A stretch of DNA of 64,000 bases. Origin: Kribbella solani. GTDB taxonomy: Bacteria; Actinomycetota; Actinomycetes; Propionibacteriales; Kribbellaceae. The DNA lies in NCBI RefSeq assembly GCF_014205295.1, contig NZ_JACHNF010000001.1:5208001-5272000 (forward strand), read 5' to 3'. Every line of letters begins with the position of its first letter. Position 1 is the first letter of the stretch. Positions 31,737 to 40,468 of the stretch are shown in pieces. The position numbers and the translations under genes are program-made. The notes beneath the pieces were generated by a model that was not told the DNA's origin, did not search any database, and was given only the letters and a program-made list of their open reading frames with translations.

Positions 31737-32926
31737 AGGGTCTCCTTCGAAATCAGCCAGGTTCTCAGTGCTTCGGCCGAGCGGCGTCCGTCGTGCAGCT
31801 CGGCCACGAAACCGGGGCCGGCGGCTGCCCGCTCGGCGGCGGCCTCGCGATCGGCGATCAGACCGGTGACGACGTCACCCAGGGTGCCGGGATCCGCCTC
31901 GACGATCGGTACCTCTCGCCCAGTCAGACTACGCACCCGCCGGCGCACGGCGTCACCGACGTACGAAACCACGATCCGCCCGGCCGCCAGCGCCTCAGCG
32001 GCCGCCACGCCGTACAGACCGATCCGGAGTTGATCGACAACGATGTCGGCGGCGCCGATCACGGCCGGCATGTCCTGATGCTGCACGCCGGTGATCCGCC
32101 GGTACTCGACCAGGCCCCGCTCGTGCAGGCCGGTCAGGACGGCGTCGATCTCCTCGGTGCCCTTGAGTTTCGCGTTCGACGGGACATGTACGACGACCGG
32201 TTTGTCCGTACTGAACAAGGGCCGCGCCGCCTGCTGCCAGCGAGTCGGGTCGATCGCGACCGGGAGCCAGGTGGCGTCCGGTACGTCCTCCAGCAGGTCG
32301 ACCGTGGAAACGAAGACCGGCAGGCCGAGCGATTCGACCAGCTCGGCATGCCGGCGGGCCTGCGGCTCCAGCCGGTCGGTCAGCTCGTCGCCCGGCATGA
32401 ACGGCGACCACTGCTCGCGCTTCGCGTGCCGGCTGGGCAGGCGGATGTCTGAACCGTGGAACGCGAGCGCGACGTTGATGCCGCGGTCACGCATCGCCTC
32501 GATGTCCGGCGCCGCGTCCGGGTAGCCGCGGGCGCCGAACAGCGGACGCAGCGATTCGACCATCACGTGCGTGTAGTTCGTGAGTACATGGTGCTGCTGG
32601 GCGCGCTGCCAGCGCGACTGCCCGAACCACGCCAGCGGTACGCCGTAGTCGTCGGCGAACTGGAAACGGCCCTTGCGGTGCAGGGCGAACGAGACGGCGT
32701 CGACGTCCGGCAGGGTCCCGGCGGCTTGCGCCCAGGCGTGACCCTGCCCCGCGGAGTTGGTCGGGCCGACCAGCATCCGCACCGGTGTCGTAGCGGCCGG
32801 CGGGAAGGCCGGCAGCTGCGCGTACGTGTACCGCAGCCCGCGCAGGCGCCGCCGGACCGCACCCGCGGTCCGGGCCAACGGCGCCGGCAGGCGCTCGCGG
32901 ATCGTCATCGTCGTCGTGTCACCCAT
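31733..32926 (-). CDS. GT-B-like glycosyltransferase, paralogue of the C-terminal half of the fused enzyme
   Basis: A 397-aa protein from ATG 32926, which overlaps the TAA of the upstream gene (TAATG). The frame is open to 33253, but that part is antisense-like and non-homologous. After a basic N-terminus it has RMLVGPTNSAGQGHAWAQ, VALAFHGSDIRLPS, WSPFMPGDELTDRL, KPVVVHVPSNAKLKGTEEID, ADIVVDQLRIGLYGVAAAEALAAGR and GPGFVAELHDGRRS. The same blocks in the same order occur in residues about 470-870 of the protein encoded at 22812-25445, so these are local duplicates. It is probably a sugar transferase for the surface polymer; donor unknown. Confidence 0.82.
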   Translation of the reverse strand: MGDTTTMTIRERLPAPLARTAGAVRRRLRGLRYTYAQLPAFPPAATTPVRMLVGPTNSAGQGHAWAQAAGTLPDVDAVSFALHRKGRFQFADDYGVPLAWFGQSRWQRAQQHHVLTNYTHVMVESLRPLFGARGYPDAAPDIEAMRDRGINVALAFHGSDIRLPSRHAKREQWSPFMPGDELTDRLEPQARRHAELVESLGLPVFVSTVDLLEDVPDATWLPVAIDPTRWQQAARPLFSTDKPVVVHVPSNAKLKGTEEIDAVLTGLHERGLVEYRRITGVQHQDMPAVIGAADIVVDQLRIGLYGVAAAEALAAGRIVVSYVGDAVRRRVRSLTGREVPIVEADPGTLGDVVTGLIADREAAAERAAAGPGFVAELHDGRRSAEALRTWLISKETL

Positions 32927-33666
32927 TACCTGCCGGAACCCTCGGTGCTCGCCGCGAGCTTCAGCTGGTCGAACTCGCGCCGCGCGGCCGGCAGACCGAG
33001 CACCACCGGGGTACTCGCCTTCCGCTGCCCGAGGTTCCAGCCGGCCCAGATCGCCCCCGCGTCCAGCGCCACGATCACGTCCGCGCCATCGATCGTCGCC
33101 AGCACGTCCCGCCGGCTCAGCACGCGGTCCCAGTAGGTCTTGCCAAGATCGTTCGAGGCCCGCTGCCCACGCAGGAACTTCACCGGCGCCGACGTCTTGA
33201 TCGCCTTCGGCACCACCCGCCCCGCGACCTTCCGAGCCCGCCGAGCCCGCCACTCCACAGCCTTGACAACCCGCTTCGCCCCAGTAGGCCGAGCCTTGGC
33301 AGCAGACGGGGAGGCGGCGGCAGGTGCGGCGGCGGCCGACGCAGAAGGGGACGAGGATGGGGATGGGGATGGGGATGAAGAGGCTTGAATGCCCTCCGTC
33401 TTTTCTTCGGCGGGAGCGGGCGTCGGGGTAGCAACCTCACCCGCCGCATCGGAGCCAACGGAAGAGGAAGGCTCCTCGACCGGCTCGGCAGGCATCCGAC
33501 CAGGACCGATCAAAGTGAAGGTGTTGACCTTGTCGGCCACCCACGCGGACGGCGCCACCCAGCCGACCACGTCGATGGTGATGTTCTGATCCCCCAGATC
33601 CTCCCGGACCTGGTCGAAGTACGTCGGCGGCAACCGCCGCGTGGACAGCAGGACGACCGTGTTCAC
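32926..33666 (-). CDS. Unrecognised operon protein with Ser/Pro/Ala-rich linker
   Basis: A 246-aa protein I cannot place in a family. Residues 1-55 look folded (NTVVLLSTRRLPPTYFDQVRED, ITIDVVGWVAPSAWVADKVNTFTLIG). A linker of about 75 residues is almost only Ser, Pro, Ala and Glu (SPSPSPSSSPSASAAAAPAA). The basic C-terminal part has ARRARKVAGRVVPKAIK, then VLSRRDVLATIDGADVIVALDAGAIWAGWNLGQ, which reads like half of a GT-B Rossmann domain. It overlaps the flanking glycosyltransferase genes by 1 and 4 bp, so it belongs to the operon. It may be a partner subunit of the following glycosyltransferase. The DNA of the linker contains four GGGGAT copies near 33355. Confidence 0.7.
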   Translation of the reverse strand: MNTVVLLSTRRLPPTYFDQVREDLGDQNITIDVVGWVAPSAWVADKVNTFTLIGPGRMPAEPVEEPSSSVGSDAAGEVATPTPAPAEEKTEGIQASSSPSPSPSSSPSASAAAAPAAASPSAAKARPTGAKRVVKAVEWRARRARKVAGRVVPKAIKTSAPVKFLRGQRASNDLGKTYWDRVLSRRDVLATIDGADVIVALDAGAIWAGWNLGQRKASTPVVLGLPAARREFDQLKLAASTEGSGR

Positions 33667-34985
33667 GCCGCCACCCCCGTCACGGACGCGGCCAGCGACG
33701 TGATCCGCGGATCAAGCTGCAGATCCCGCCGGTACGAAGCGCCGAACTCCCGCGCCTTCGCCCGAATCCCCTCGTCAGCGGTACGAGCCGCATGGGCCGC
33801 CTCGATCAGCGCCGCCGCGATCGCCTCCGGCGTCACGTCCGCGACCGGGAACCACAACGGATGCCCACGCAGTACGTCGGACGCCGCGTTCTCCGGGTCG
33901 TGCACCGACACCACCGGAAGCCCGGTCGCGAGGTACTCGAACACCTTCCCGCTGGTCACGTAGCGTCCCTTGCCGAGCATCAACAGCTGGGCGTCGAACT
34001 CGTCGTACGCCTTCGCGATCTCCGCCTTGCCGACCGGTCCTTCGTACGAGACCCCGGCTTCGGCCGCGCTGTTGATGGTGGCGAGCATGTCGGCCCGCGG
34101 CTGCGCGTAGTACCCGAGGTATCCGTAGATCTTCGCCTTCGCGCCGGCCAGCTCCTCGGACTGTTCCTTGGCGAGCTTCCAGCCTTCGACGAAGTCCGCG
34201 AGCGGCACCTTCGGCGACACCGTGCCGACGTACCCGAAGACCAGCGGACGGCCGGCGACCGGGCCGCGGTCGTGGGTGTCCGGCACCAGGTCCGGGTCGA
34301 ACCCGTTGGAGACCGTGTGCATCTTGCCGGCCTGGGCCGGGTAGAGCTTCTCGTGCCACTCCTTGATCGGGTCGTTCACGAACCAGACCTCGCGGGCGGA
34401 CTCGACCAGCTTCTTCTCCCAGCGCGCGGCCCGGCTGTTCGGCTCGTGCAGCCGGTCACCGGTGAACACGTCCAGCAGCCAGGCGTCGCGGTAGTCCATC
34501 ACGTACGGCACCTGGAACTTCTTGTGCAGGTGGTACGCGGCGGTGAACGCGACATGCGGGTTAGCGGTGGCGACGGTGAGGTCGACCTTGTCCGCCTGGT
34601 GGATCCGCTCGGCGGCCTTCTCGATCACCGAACGCCACGGCCCGTACCCGCTCTCCGGGAACGGGATCTGGTCCTGCTTGGTCCGCCACTTGGCCCAGAC
34701 CTTCGGGTTCTGCGCGCGGCGCTTGGACCAATTGCGCAGGTCGGCCTCCAGGATCGGCCATTCGAACGGGACCCGGACCACCTCGACGGACGGGTCGACC
34801 CGTTCCTCGAGGGTCAGGTCGGCGCCGGTGAAACGGAAGAAGGTGTCGCGGTCGGCCGTCAGCACTGTCACCTTCCAGCCGAGCGCGGCGAACCGGTTGG
34901 CGGTGGCCAGGGCCCGGTAGACACCACCACCCCGGCAGGGCGGGAAGCCCCAGGCGACGTACAGCAGGTGTGGGCGGTCGGTCAT
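33663..34985 (-). CDS. GT4-type glycosyltransferase
   Basis: A 440-aa glycosyltransferase. The N-terminal domain starts LLYVAWGFPPCRGGGVYRALATANRFAALGW, the usual GT4 opening with a Gly-rich loop, and holds VDLTVATANPHVAFTAAYHLHKK and MDYRDAWL. The C-terminal donor-binding domain has LVFGYVGTVSPKVPLADFVEGW, LMLGKGRYVTSGKVFEYLATGLPVVSVHD (E-x7-E-like region) and an LWFPVADVTPEAI helix. Its GTG start lies 10 nt after the stop of the preceding glycosyltransferase gene, and its end overlaps the next gene by 4 bp. Cytosolic or membrane-associated sugar transfer to the growing chain is inferred; the sugar is not predictable. Confidence 0.9.
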   Translation of the reverse strand: MTDRPHLLYVAWGFPPCRGGGVYRALATANRFAALGWKVTVLTADRDTFFRFTGADLTLEERVDPSVEVVRVPFEWPILEADLRNWSKRRAQNPKVWAKWRTKQDQIPFPESGYGPWRSVIEKAAERIHQADKVDLTVATANPHVAFTAAYHLHKKFQVPYVMDYRDAWLLDVFTGDRLHEPNSRAARWEKKLVESAREVWFVNDPIKEWHEKLYPAQAGKMHTVSNGFDPDLVPDTHDRGPVAGRPLVFGYVGTVSPKVPLADFVEGWKLAKEQSEELAGAKAKIYGYLGYYAQPRADMLATINSAAEAGVSYEGPVGKAEIAKAYDEFDAQLLMLGKGRYVTSGKVFEYLATGLPVVSVHDPENAASDVLRGHPLWFPVADVTPEAIAAALIEAAHAARTADEGIRAKAREFGASYRRDLQLDPRITSLAASVTGVAA

Positions 34986-34995
34986 GCCCGTCCTC

Positions 34996-36093
34996 TCATC
35001 GAGATGAGCCTCTTAGCAGGTTGAGAATCGCGTCGGCCAGGTCGTCGTAGGGCGTGTTCTTGGCCAGATGGTCGGTCGCCCATTGCAGCGCGTGGTCGCG
35101 CAGCTTCTCCAGCTCGCCCGGATCGGCGGACCAGCGTCGCAGTATGCCGGACGCCTCGGCCACCGAGTCCACCAGGACTCCGCCACCGGACTCCTCGATC
35201 ACCCGGGTCTGCCTGGGCAGCCGGGTGGACAGCACGGGAAGGCCGCTGGCGAGGTACTCGTAGATCTTGGACGGCATCGCTTCGATGAACGCCGGGGTGG
35301 GCTGCAGCATCGCCAGGCTGGCCCAGGCGCCGTGCGCGATCCGCCAGGCGTCGGCGGGTGGCTGCCGTCCGTGCAGCCGGACCCGGCCGGCCAGCTCGGG
35401 CTGGGCGATCCGGTCTTCCAGCTGGTCCCGGTCGGCTTGCGCGACCGGACCGACCAGGTCGAGTGACCAGTCCGGCGCCGCGGCAACGGTTTCGACCATG
35501 TCGAACAGTCCACGGCTGGTACGCAGATCCCCGACGTACACGGCGCGTGGTGTGCCGGTCGGCGGGGACGGGGCGAGGAAACCGAGGTCTGGAAGGTTCT
35601 GTACGACCAGGCGATGTTTCGCCTGATGCGGCGCGAGATGGGAGTCGGCGACCACGGTCAGGTCGGCACCGGCCGCCAGCTTGGACCCGGCCCGGACGAT
35701 CAGCCGGGCCGGCAGACCGGCCGGTCCCTGCGCCCAGGCGCGGTCGGCGAGCAGCCGCTCGTAGTCCTCGTGGACGTCGACGACGAGCTTCCGCCGCCGG
35801 ATGGTGGTGACCAGGCGGGTGACCGGGATCATGTCCGGGTCGACCGTCATCACCACCTTGGCCTTGGTCCGCCACGGCAGCACCGCGGTCCGGGCCAGCC
35901 GCTGCACCAGAGTGCCGCGCGGCCCGGCGTGCACGACCGCGCCGGCCGGGCCGCCCGCCGCGTCACCGAGGCCCCACAGCTCGACCCGGAGGTCGCGGTT
36001 CCGCAGGGCCGCGGTGATCTTGTGCAGGCGCGCGTCGGCGACGTCGTGACCGGTCGTGATGATCCCCACGTCCGGCGCCGTGCTGCGTGACAT
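34996..36093 (-). CDS. GT4-type glycosyltransferase
   Basis: A 365-aa glycosyltransferase, third gene of the operon. It starts DVGIITTGHDVADARLHKITAALRNRDLRVELWGLG, the pattern of enzymes that act on polymer precursors. KLVVDVHEDYERLL marks the N-terminal domain. The donor-binding domain has RAVYVGDLRTSRGLFDMVETV, WSLDLVGPVAQADRDQLED and AFIEAMPSKIYEYLASGLPVLSTRLPRQ, with conserved acidic residues in the E-x7-E position. It begins 3 nt after the stop codon of the ATPase gene, so export and assembly genes are translated from one message. Confidence 0.9.
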   Translation of the reverse strand: MSRSTAPDVGIITTGHDVADARLHKITAALRNRDLRVELWGLGDAAGGPAGAVVHAGPRGTLVQRLARTAVLPWRTKAKVVMTVDPDMIPVTRLVTTIRRRKLVVDVHEDYERLLADRAWAQGPAGLPARLIVRAGSKLAAGADLTVVADSHLAPHQAKHRLVVQNLPDLGFLAPSPPTGTPRAVYVGDLRTSRGLFDMVETVAAAPDWSLDLVGPVAQADRDQLEDRIAQPELAGRVRLHGRQPPADAWRIAHGAWASLAMLQPTPAFIEAMPSKIYEYLASGLPVLSTRLPRQTRVIEESGGGVLVDSVAEASGILRRWSADPGELEKLRDHALQWATDHLAKNTPYDDLADAILNLLRGSSR

Positions 36094-36096
36094 TGG

Positions 36097-36885
36097 TCAG
36101 AGGTCCTCGAGTGAGACGGATTCCGCTTCGCCGACCTGCAGGAACTTCGTGTACGCCTGGATGACCTCGTTCGGCTCGCCGCGCATCATCAGCTCGCCCT
36201 TGTGCAGCCAGATGCAGTCGTTGCACAGCTCGCGGACGCTGCTCATCGCGTGACTGACCAGGAACATCGTCCGGCTGTTGCTGACCAGCTCGTTCATCTT
36301 GGCCGCGGCCTTGGTCTTGAACGACGCGTCGCCGGCCGACAGGGCCTCGTCGATCAGCAGGATGTCCGGGTCCATGTGCACCGCGACCGAGAACGCCAGC
36401 CGGCTGAACATGCCGGACGAGTACGTCCGCATCGGCATTTCCATGAAGTCGCCGAGCTCCGCGAAGTCGGCGATCTCCTCGTACCGGGCCTCGATCTCCT
36501 TGCGGCTCATGCCGGAGGCGAGGCCGCCGAGGACGACGTTCTCCTTGCCGGACAGGGCCGCGTTGAAGCCGACGCCGAGGGCGAGCAGGGTGGAGACCCG
36601 GCCGTGCACCTCGATCCGGCCCGAGGTCGGCGGCAGGATGCCGGCCACCGAACGCATCAGCGTCGACTTGCCGGCCCCGTTCGCGCCGATGATGCCGATG
36701 GTGGTGCCGTGGTCGACGTCGAAGGACACGTTCTGGACGGCCTTGACCTCGCGGATCGCGCGCTCGCCGCGGCCGAGCCGGACGATCGCGCTCTTGAAGG
36801 TCGGCACCCGCTCGAACGTGGTCCGGTAGGTGATGGAGACGTCCTGGACCTTGACGGCCGGGACACCGGTCCTGCTCTTCTGCAT
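36097..36885 (-). CDS. ABC transporter ATP-binding protein for polysaccharide export (TagH/Wzt-like)
   Basis: A 262-aa ATPase. Walker A is GANGAGKST (about residue 62), the signature is TYSSGMFSRLAFS, Walker B is ILLIDEALS, and the switch His is in LVSHAMSSV. The RVPTFKSAIVRLGRGER insertion before Walker A, together with GRVSTLLALGVGFNAALSGKENV, is typical of the polysaccharide/teichoic-acid export subfamily. It lacks the long C-terminal carbohydrate-binding domain found in some Wzt proteins. ATG 36885, 16 nt after the permease stop, is chosen. It powers export of the undecaprenyl-linked polymer through the adjacent permease. Confidence 0.94.
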   Translation of the reverse strand: MQKSRTGVPAVKVQDVSITYRTTFERVPTFKSAIVRLGRGERAIREVKAVQNVSFDVDHGTTIGIIGANGAGKSTLMRSVAGILPPTSGRIEVHGRVSTLLALGVGFNAALSGKENVVLGGLASGMSRKEIEARYEEIADFAELGDFMEMPMRTYSSGMFSRLAFSVAVHMDPDILLIDEALSAGDASFKTKAAAKMNELVSNSRTMFLVSHAMSSVRELCNDCIWLHKGELMMRGEPNEVIQAYTKFLQVGEAESVSLEDL

Positions 36886-36901
36886 CGGCTTCTTCTCGGT
36901 C

Positions 36902-37768
36902 TCAGAGACGGACAACGAACTCACGCTCCCTCGACATGAAGAACAACGAGCCGACCACGAAGGCGACGAGCGCCCAGACCCCGGCACCGGCCCACATCTG
37001 CCACTTCGGGATCTCGCCGCGGACCAGTAGGTCGGTCCAGCCGCCGATCAGCGGGTAGAGCGGGTTGTACTGGATGAAGCCCTTGAACTTCGCGGGGGCC
37101 TGCTCGGCGAACCACAGCACCGGCGACATGTACAGCCAGATCCGGACGAAGTACGGCAGGAAGCTGGTGGTGTCGCGGAAGTACACCTGCAGGGCCGCGA
37201 AGACCATGCCCATGCCGGCCGCGAAGACCGTCAGCATGATCAGGAAGACCGGTGCCAGCAGCATCGGCCAGCGCAGCTTCTGACCCATCAGCACGTGGAT
37301 GACCAGGTACACGACGAGGGTCGGCAGGAAGCGGAAGAACGCCGTCCGGACCGCGGACAGCGGAAGCAGCATCCGGGGGAACGACATGTTCATCAGCAGC
37401 TTGCCGCCGCCGACCACACTGGCCGCACCGGTCGTCATCGCACCGGAGAAGTAGTAAAAGGCGAAGAGACCGCCGCACATGTGTGCAAACCGCTCGCCGG
37501 CGTCGATCTTCGACCCACCACCGGCGATGATGTCGACCAGTAGGTAGTAGACCAGTGCCAGCAGCAGTGGGTTCAGCACCAGCCACACCTGGCCGAAGAA
37601 GGTGTTCGTGTGGGCGCCCCGGATGTTGGTCCGGGACATCTCCGCCGCGAACTCCCGTCGCTGCCACAACGCCTTGAAGTACGGGCGCAGCGCGGGCAGA
37701 CCGACCTTGTGCGGTTCGTACACGTGCACCGACGGGTTGAACTCCTCGTCGACGCTAGTCGCGTTCAT
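36902..37768 (-). CDS. ABC-2 type polysaccharide export permease (TagG/Wzm-like)
   Basis: A 288-aa membrane protein with six hydrophobic helices after a cytosolic N-terminus. Family features are TNIRGAHTNTFFGQVWLVLNPLLLALVYYLLVD, FAHMCGGLFAFYYFSGAM, NMSFPRMLLPLSAVRTAFF, VYFRDTTSFLPYFVRIWLYMSPVLW and QYNPLYPLIGGW. These match ABC-2 permeases that export teichoic acids, O-antigens and similar glycans. It is the first gene of the 14-gene operon; the promoter must lie in the following 1.1-kb region. GAGAGAGG about 8 nt upstream could serve as ribosome-binding site for ATG 37768. Confidence 0.94.
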   Translation of the reverse strand: MNATSVDEEFNPSVHVYEPHKVGLPALRPYFKALWQRREFAAEMSRTNIRGAHTNTFFGQVWLVLNPLLLALVYYLLVDIIAGGGSKIDAGERFAHMCGGLFAFYYFSGAMTTGAASVVGGGKLLMNMSFPRMLLPLSAVRTAFFRFLPTLVVYLVIHVLMGQKLRWPMLLAPVFLIMLTVFAAGMGMVFAALQVYFRDTTSFLPYFVRIWLYMSPVLWFAEQAPAKFKGFIQYNPLYPLIGGWTDLLVRGEIPKWQMWAGAGVWALVAFVVGSLFFMSREREFVVRL

Positions 37769-38923
37769 TCAGGCGATGCCTCTCTCTGCCGGAAAGTAGG
37801 GTCCACGATGACCGACTCACCTGGGGTTTCGGCGGATGCCGCCCGGGGTAACGGCGTGCCACGCAGACCGGGAAGCAGAGTAGCGGATCGGCTCGTACGC
37901 CGACGACACAGCGGTCCTCCTTAGTGAGCAACGACGTACGGACGGCTACCAAACGTCGTTCCCCGCTGCGTGCACAACACCTGCGTCGTCCTTCGCCGAT
38001 CGTTATCCGGAATATACATTTGACAGCCAGCGACGGCCAAAACGCCTTCCAGCTAAGTCAAATGAAGGTCAATTCACAGGTACGACGCTACTCGCCGGGG
38101 TGAAGTTGACGTGAGCTGCCGCACCGGGGTCCGGGCACACCGGTCCGAACCGCCTGGCGGGACGGGAGTTACCGGTGGGACCCCAGGGGGTGCTTCCTGG
38201 CCGGGGCGCGCCGGGCGGCGGACGTGACACGCAACATCACATCCGCGCTCCCCATGGACAGCCTCACCATCCACGGAGCACCGTTCGGCACCTCCTGGGG
38301 TTCACCGTCGATCCGGGGCTTGCGTCCGCGCTGGGCGGGTACGGACGCGGGGCGCGCCGGATCGGTCGGCACGATGACCAGGGCGGCGGTCATCGCGCGG
38401 AGGCCGGCGGTGGACAGCGCACGACGGGATCCCTGCAAAGACGCCCGCGCGCTGGGGACGGCGCCGACACGTTCGGTGGCACACGGCTGGACCGGTCGCA
38501 TCGGGCGCTCCTCCTCACGGCCTCACGATGAGAGAGATGCCACAGTTTGTACACCCTTCAGCACGGTGGGTGATGGCACGGAAGTGCGAGGGCACCGATC
38601 CGCCGGATCGAGACCCAACCGAGACAGGGTCCGCTGACGGGACCGCCGGCACAGGTCAGAATTGGGACCACGGGCCAGAATTGGAACAGCAGCCCGGCGG
38701 CGCTCAGGTGGTCCGTCGCCGGGCTGCTGGACCTCAATTCTCGCTCAGCAGCGCGCGAATAGGGTGGCCAGATGGTGACACGGCACAAGAATGCTGACAG
38801 GACAACAAATATTGCTGGCCGCAGCTACGTCGACACGGACAGTGCCGACGGCGCTGGATCGGCCCCTCTAACCTGGAGGGACGGTAGCTGACGGTGACAG
38901 TACTCGGAAGGGAGGGGGGAGTT
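37769..38923. other. Long intergenic region upstream of the polysaccharide operon
   Basis: About 1.15 kb without a convincing intact gene. It should carry the minus-strand promoter of the polysaccharide operon and the plus-strand promoter of the regulator at 38924. AT-richer sequence is concentrated at about 38005-38085 (ATATACATTTGACA on one strand, TTGACC and TTGACT on the other), which is the most promoter-like stretch. A 38-codon open frame starts at ATG 37808. The part 38220-38400 contains a trypsin-like fragment listed separately. Nothing else is recognisable. Confidence 0.6.
38220..38400 (-). pseudogene. Possible remnant of a trypsin-like serine protease
   Basis: On the minus strand a short frame reads GRKPRIDGEPQEVPNGAPWM followed by VRLSMGS. 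This resembles the mature N-terminus of trypsin-like proteases (RIVGG..a..g..PWMVSLS). No His-Asp-Ser triad or continuation follows; the frame runs into basic sequence and stops at 38169. If real, it is a heavily truncated relic. The similarity is short, so this is a weak call. Confidence 0.25.
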
Positions 38924-39913
38924 GTGAGCCCAATGGACACGGAGCGTGCCGATCATTTGAAGGTGCTCGGACTCGACGACGACGAGATCAAGGTCTACCA
39001 GCACCTGCTGCGGACCGGACCGGCGTCGATCGCCGAACTGGACGACGCGGTTCCCGACCGCGACCGCCCGATCGACAGCACCCTCGGTGGCCTGGTCCGG
39101 GCCGGCCTGGCCCGCCGCTCCGGCTCCGACCACTCCCGGTACCTGCCGGTGCCGCCGGACGCCGGCCTGGAAGCGATGACGCTGCGGCGCGAGTCCGAGC
39201 TGAAACAGGCCCGGATCCAGGTCCTGAACGCGTATGACGAGTTCCGCCGGACCGTGCACAACGAGTCGACCACGCACCTGATCGAGGTAGTCACCGGAAC
39301 CGCGATCGTGCAGCGGATCCGCCAGATCAAGAGCGGCGCCCAGCGCGAGATCCTGGCCATCGACTCCCCGCCGTACTACATCGGCGGCCCGAACCAGGAA
39401 GAGATCGACCACCTGAAACGCGGCGTCTCATACCGGGTGGTGTACTCGCCGGAGTCGGTCGAAGTGCCCGGGTACCTGACCGAGAACATCCTGCCCTGCG
39501 TGGAAGCCGGCGAGCAGGCGCGCGTACTCCCTGACGTCCCGGCGAAGCTGACGATCATCGATGGCTCGATCGCGTTCGTGTCGATGTCGGTGCGCGACAC
39601 CGACGTGAACCGCTCGTTGCTGATAATCCGTCCGAGCAGTCTGCTGACCGCGCTGATGGGCATGTTCGAGCTCTGCTGGCGCAACGCGCTGCCACTGCAC
39701 GCGTCGGTCGGCGCGGAGGACGACCGGCTGGAGCCGATTGAGCGCCGCCTACTGGCACTGCTAGCAACGGGTGCAGCGGACGACACCATCGCCCGTACGC
39801 TCGGTATCAGCCGCCGTACGTTCTTCCGCTACCTGGAGCGCCTGATGAACCGCACCGGCGCCAGTACGCGCTTCCAGCTCGCCCTGCACGCCGCCCGGGA
39901 GAGCTGGCTCTAG
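38924..39913 (+). CDS. TrmB-like/LuxR-type helix-turn-helix regulator
   Basis: A 329-aa transcription factor with two DNA-binding regions. The N-terminal TrmB-like winged helix has LGLDDDEIKVYQHLLRTGPASIAEL (residues about 10-60). A middle sensor region carries IVQRIRQIKSGAQREILAIDSPPYY. The C-terminal HTH is LuxR-like (RRLLALLATGAADDTIARTLGISRRTFFRYLERLMNRTGASTRFQLALHA). This architecture is common in actinobacteria as orphan regulators. GTG 38924 is chosen because GGAGGGGGGA at 38911-38920 is a strong ribosome-binding site. It may regulate the polysaccharide operon across the long intergenic region, but nothing in the sequence shows this. Confidence 0.87.
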   Translation: MSPMDTERADHLKVLGLDDDEIKVYQHLLRTGPASIAELDDAVPDRDRPIDSTLGGLVRAGLARRSGSDHSRYLPVPPDAGLEAMTLRRESELKQARIQVLNAYDEFRRTVHNESTTHLIEVVTGTAIVQRIRQIKSGAQREILAIDSPPYYIGGPNQEEIDHLKRGVSYRVVYSPESVEVPGYLTENILPCVEAGEQARVLPDVPAKLTIIDGSIAFVSMSVRDTDVNRSLLIIRPSSLLTALMGMFELCWRNALPLHASVGAEDDRLEPIERRLLALLATGAADDTIARTLGISRRTFFRYLERLMNRTGASTRFQLALHAARESWL

Positions 39914-40462
39914 AAGGCTCTGCGTCGCGTGGCTGTGACAAGCACAGCCACGACCAGCCCGATCACTCCGGAGACACCGGCGATCCGATGCAGTCCGGCA
40001 GTGTGCGTAACAGCGCGGTCTCTGGGAAGCCGGTGCTCGGCTGTTCCGTGAAAGGACCAGTGCGGCGGCGGCTAGCAGTACGTACCCGGCAATGATCGGC
40101 CAGGCCGGACCGGACCTGTGCAGCCACCTACCGGTCCAGCGACGCGTGCTCCGGGTCAGCCGACTCGCTCACACTGCGCGCACCCATCCAGAGGATCGCC
40201 GCACCGATCGGCAGGTTGACCAGGAAGATCGCCTGCCGACCAGCCAGTGCGATCAGCAGACCGCCTGCAGTCGGCCCGACCACACCGGCGAGACCACCGG
40301 CCATTGCTGCACCGGCGATGACCCGGCCGCGTTCCCGTGGTTCGTGGAAGGTCTGAGCGTCGCCGAGTGCTCCGGCTGACAGGGACAGCGTCGCCAGACA
40401 CAGCGTGTACGCGCCTATCACCCACTGCACGGTTGCCGGTGAGGCGTGCAGGTCGGTCTGTC
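39910..40462 (-). pseudogene. Decayed DHA2-type MFS efflux gene
   Basis: Fragments of one 14-helix MFS transporter are recognisable in order on the minus strand. TDLHASPATVQWVIGAYTLC begins helix 2; the first helix is missing. ALGD then joins directly to TFHEPRERGRVIAGAAMAGG, deleting about 70 residues. GGLLIALAGRQAIFLVNLPIGAAILWMGARSV follows, then a stop after HASLDR. A further fragment, GPAWPIIAGYVLLAAAALVLS, and the last helix, GVIGLVVAVLVTATRRRAF, end at 39910. Roughly two thirds of the gene is lost through several deletions. It is divergent from a MerR regulator, the usual partner arrangement for such efflux genes. Confidence 0.85.
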
Positions 40463-40468
40463 GCCTTC

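Noticed and set aside
37808..37924. A 38-codon open frame (MTDSPGVSADAARG...) upstream of the polysaccharide operon
   Set aside because: No ribosome-binding site, no recognisable family and high Arg content typical of chance frames in GC-rich DNA.
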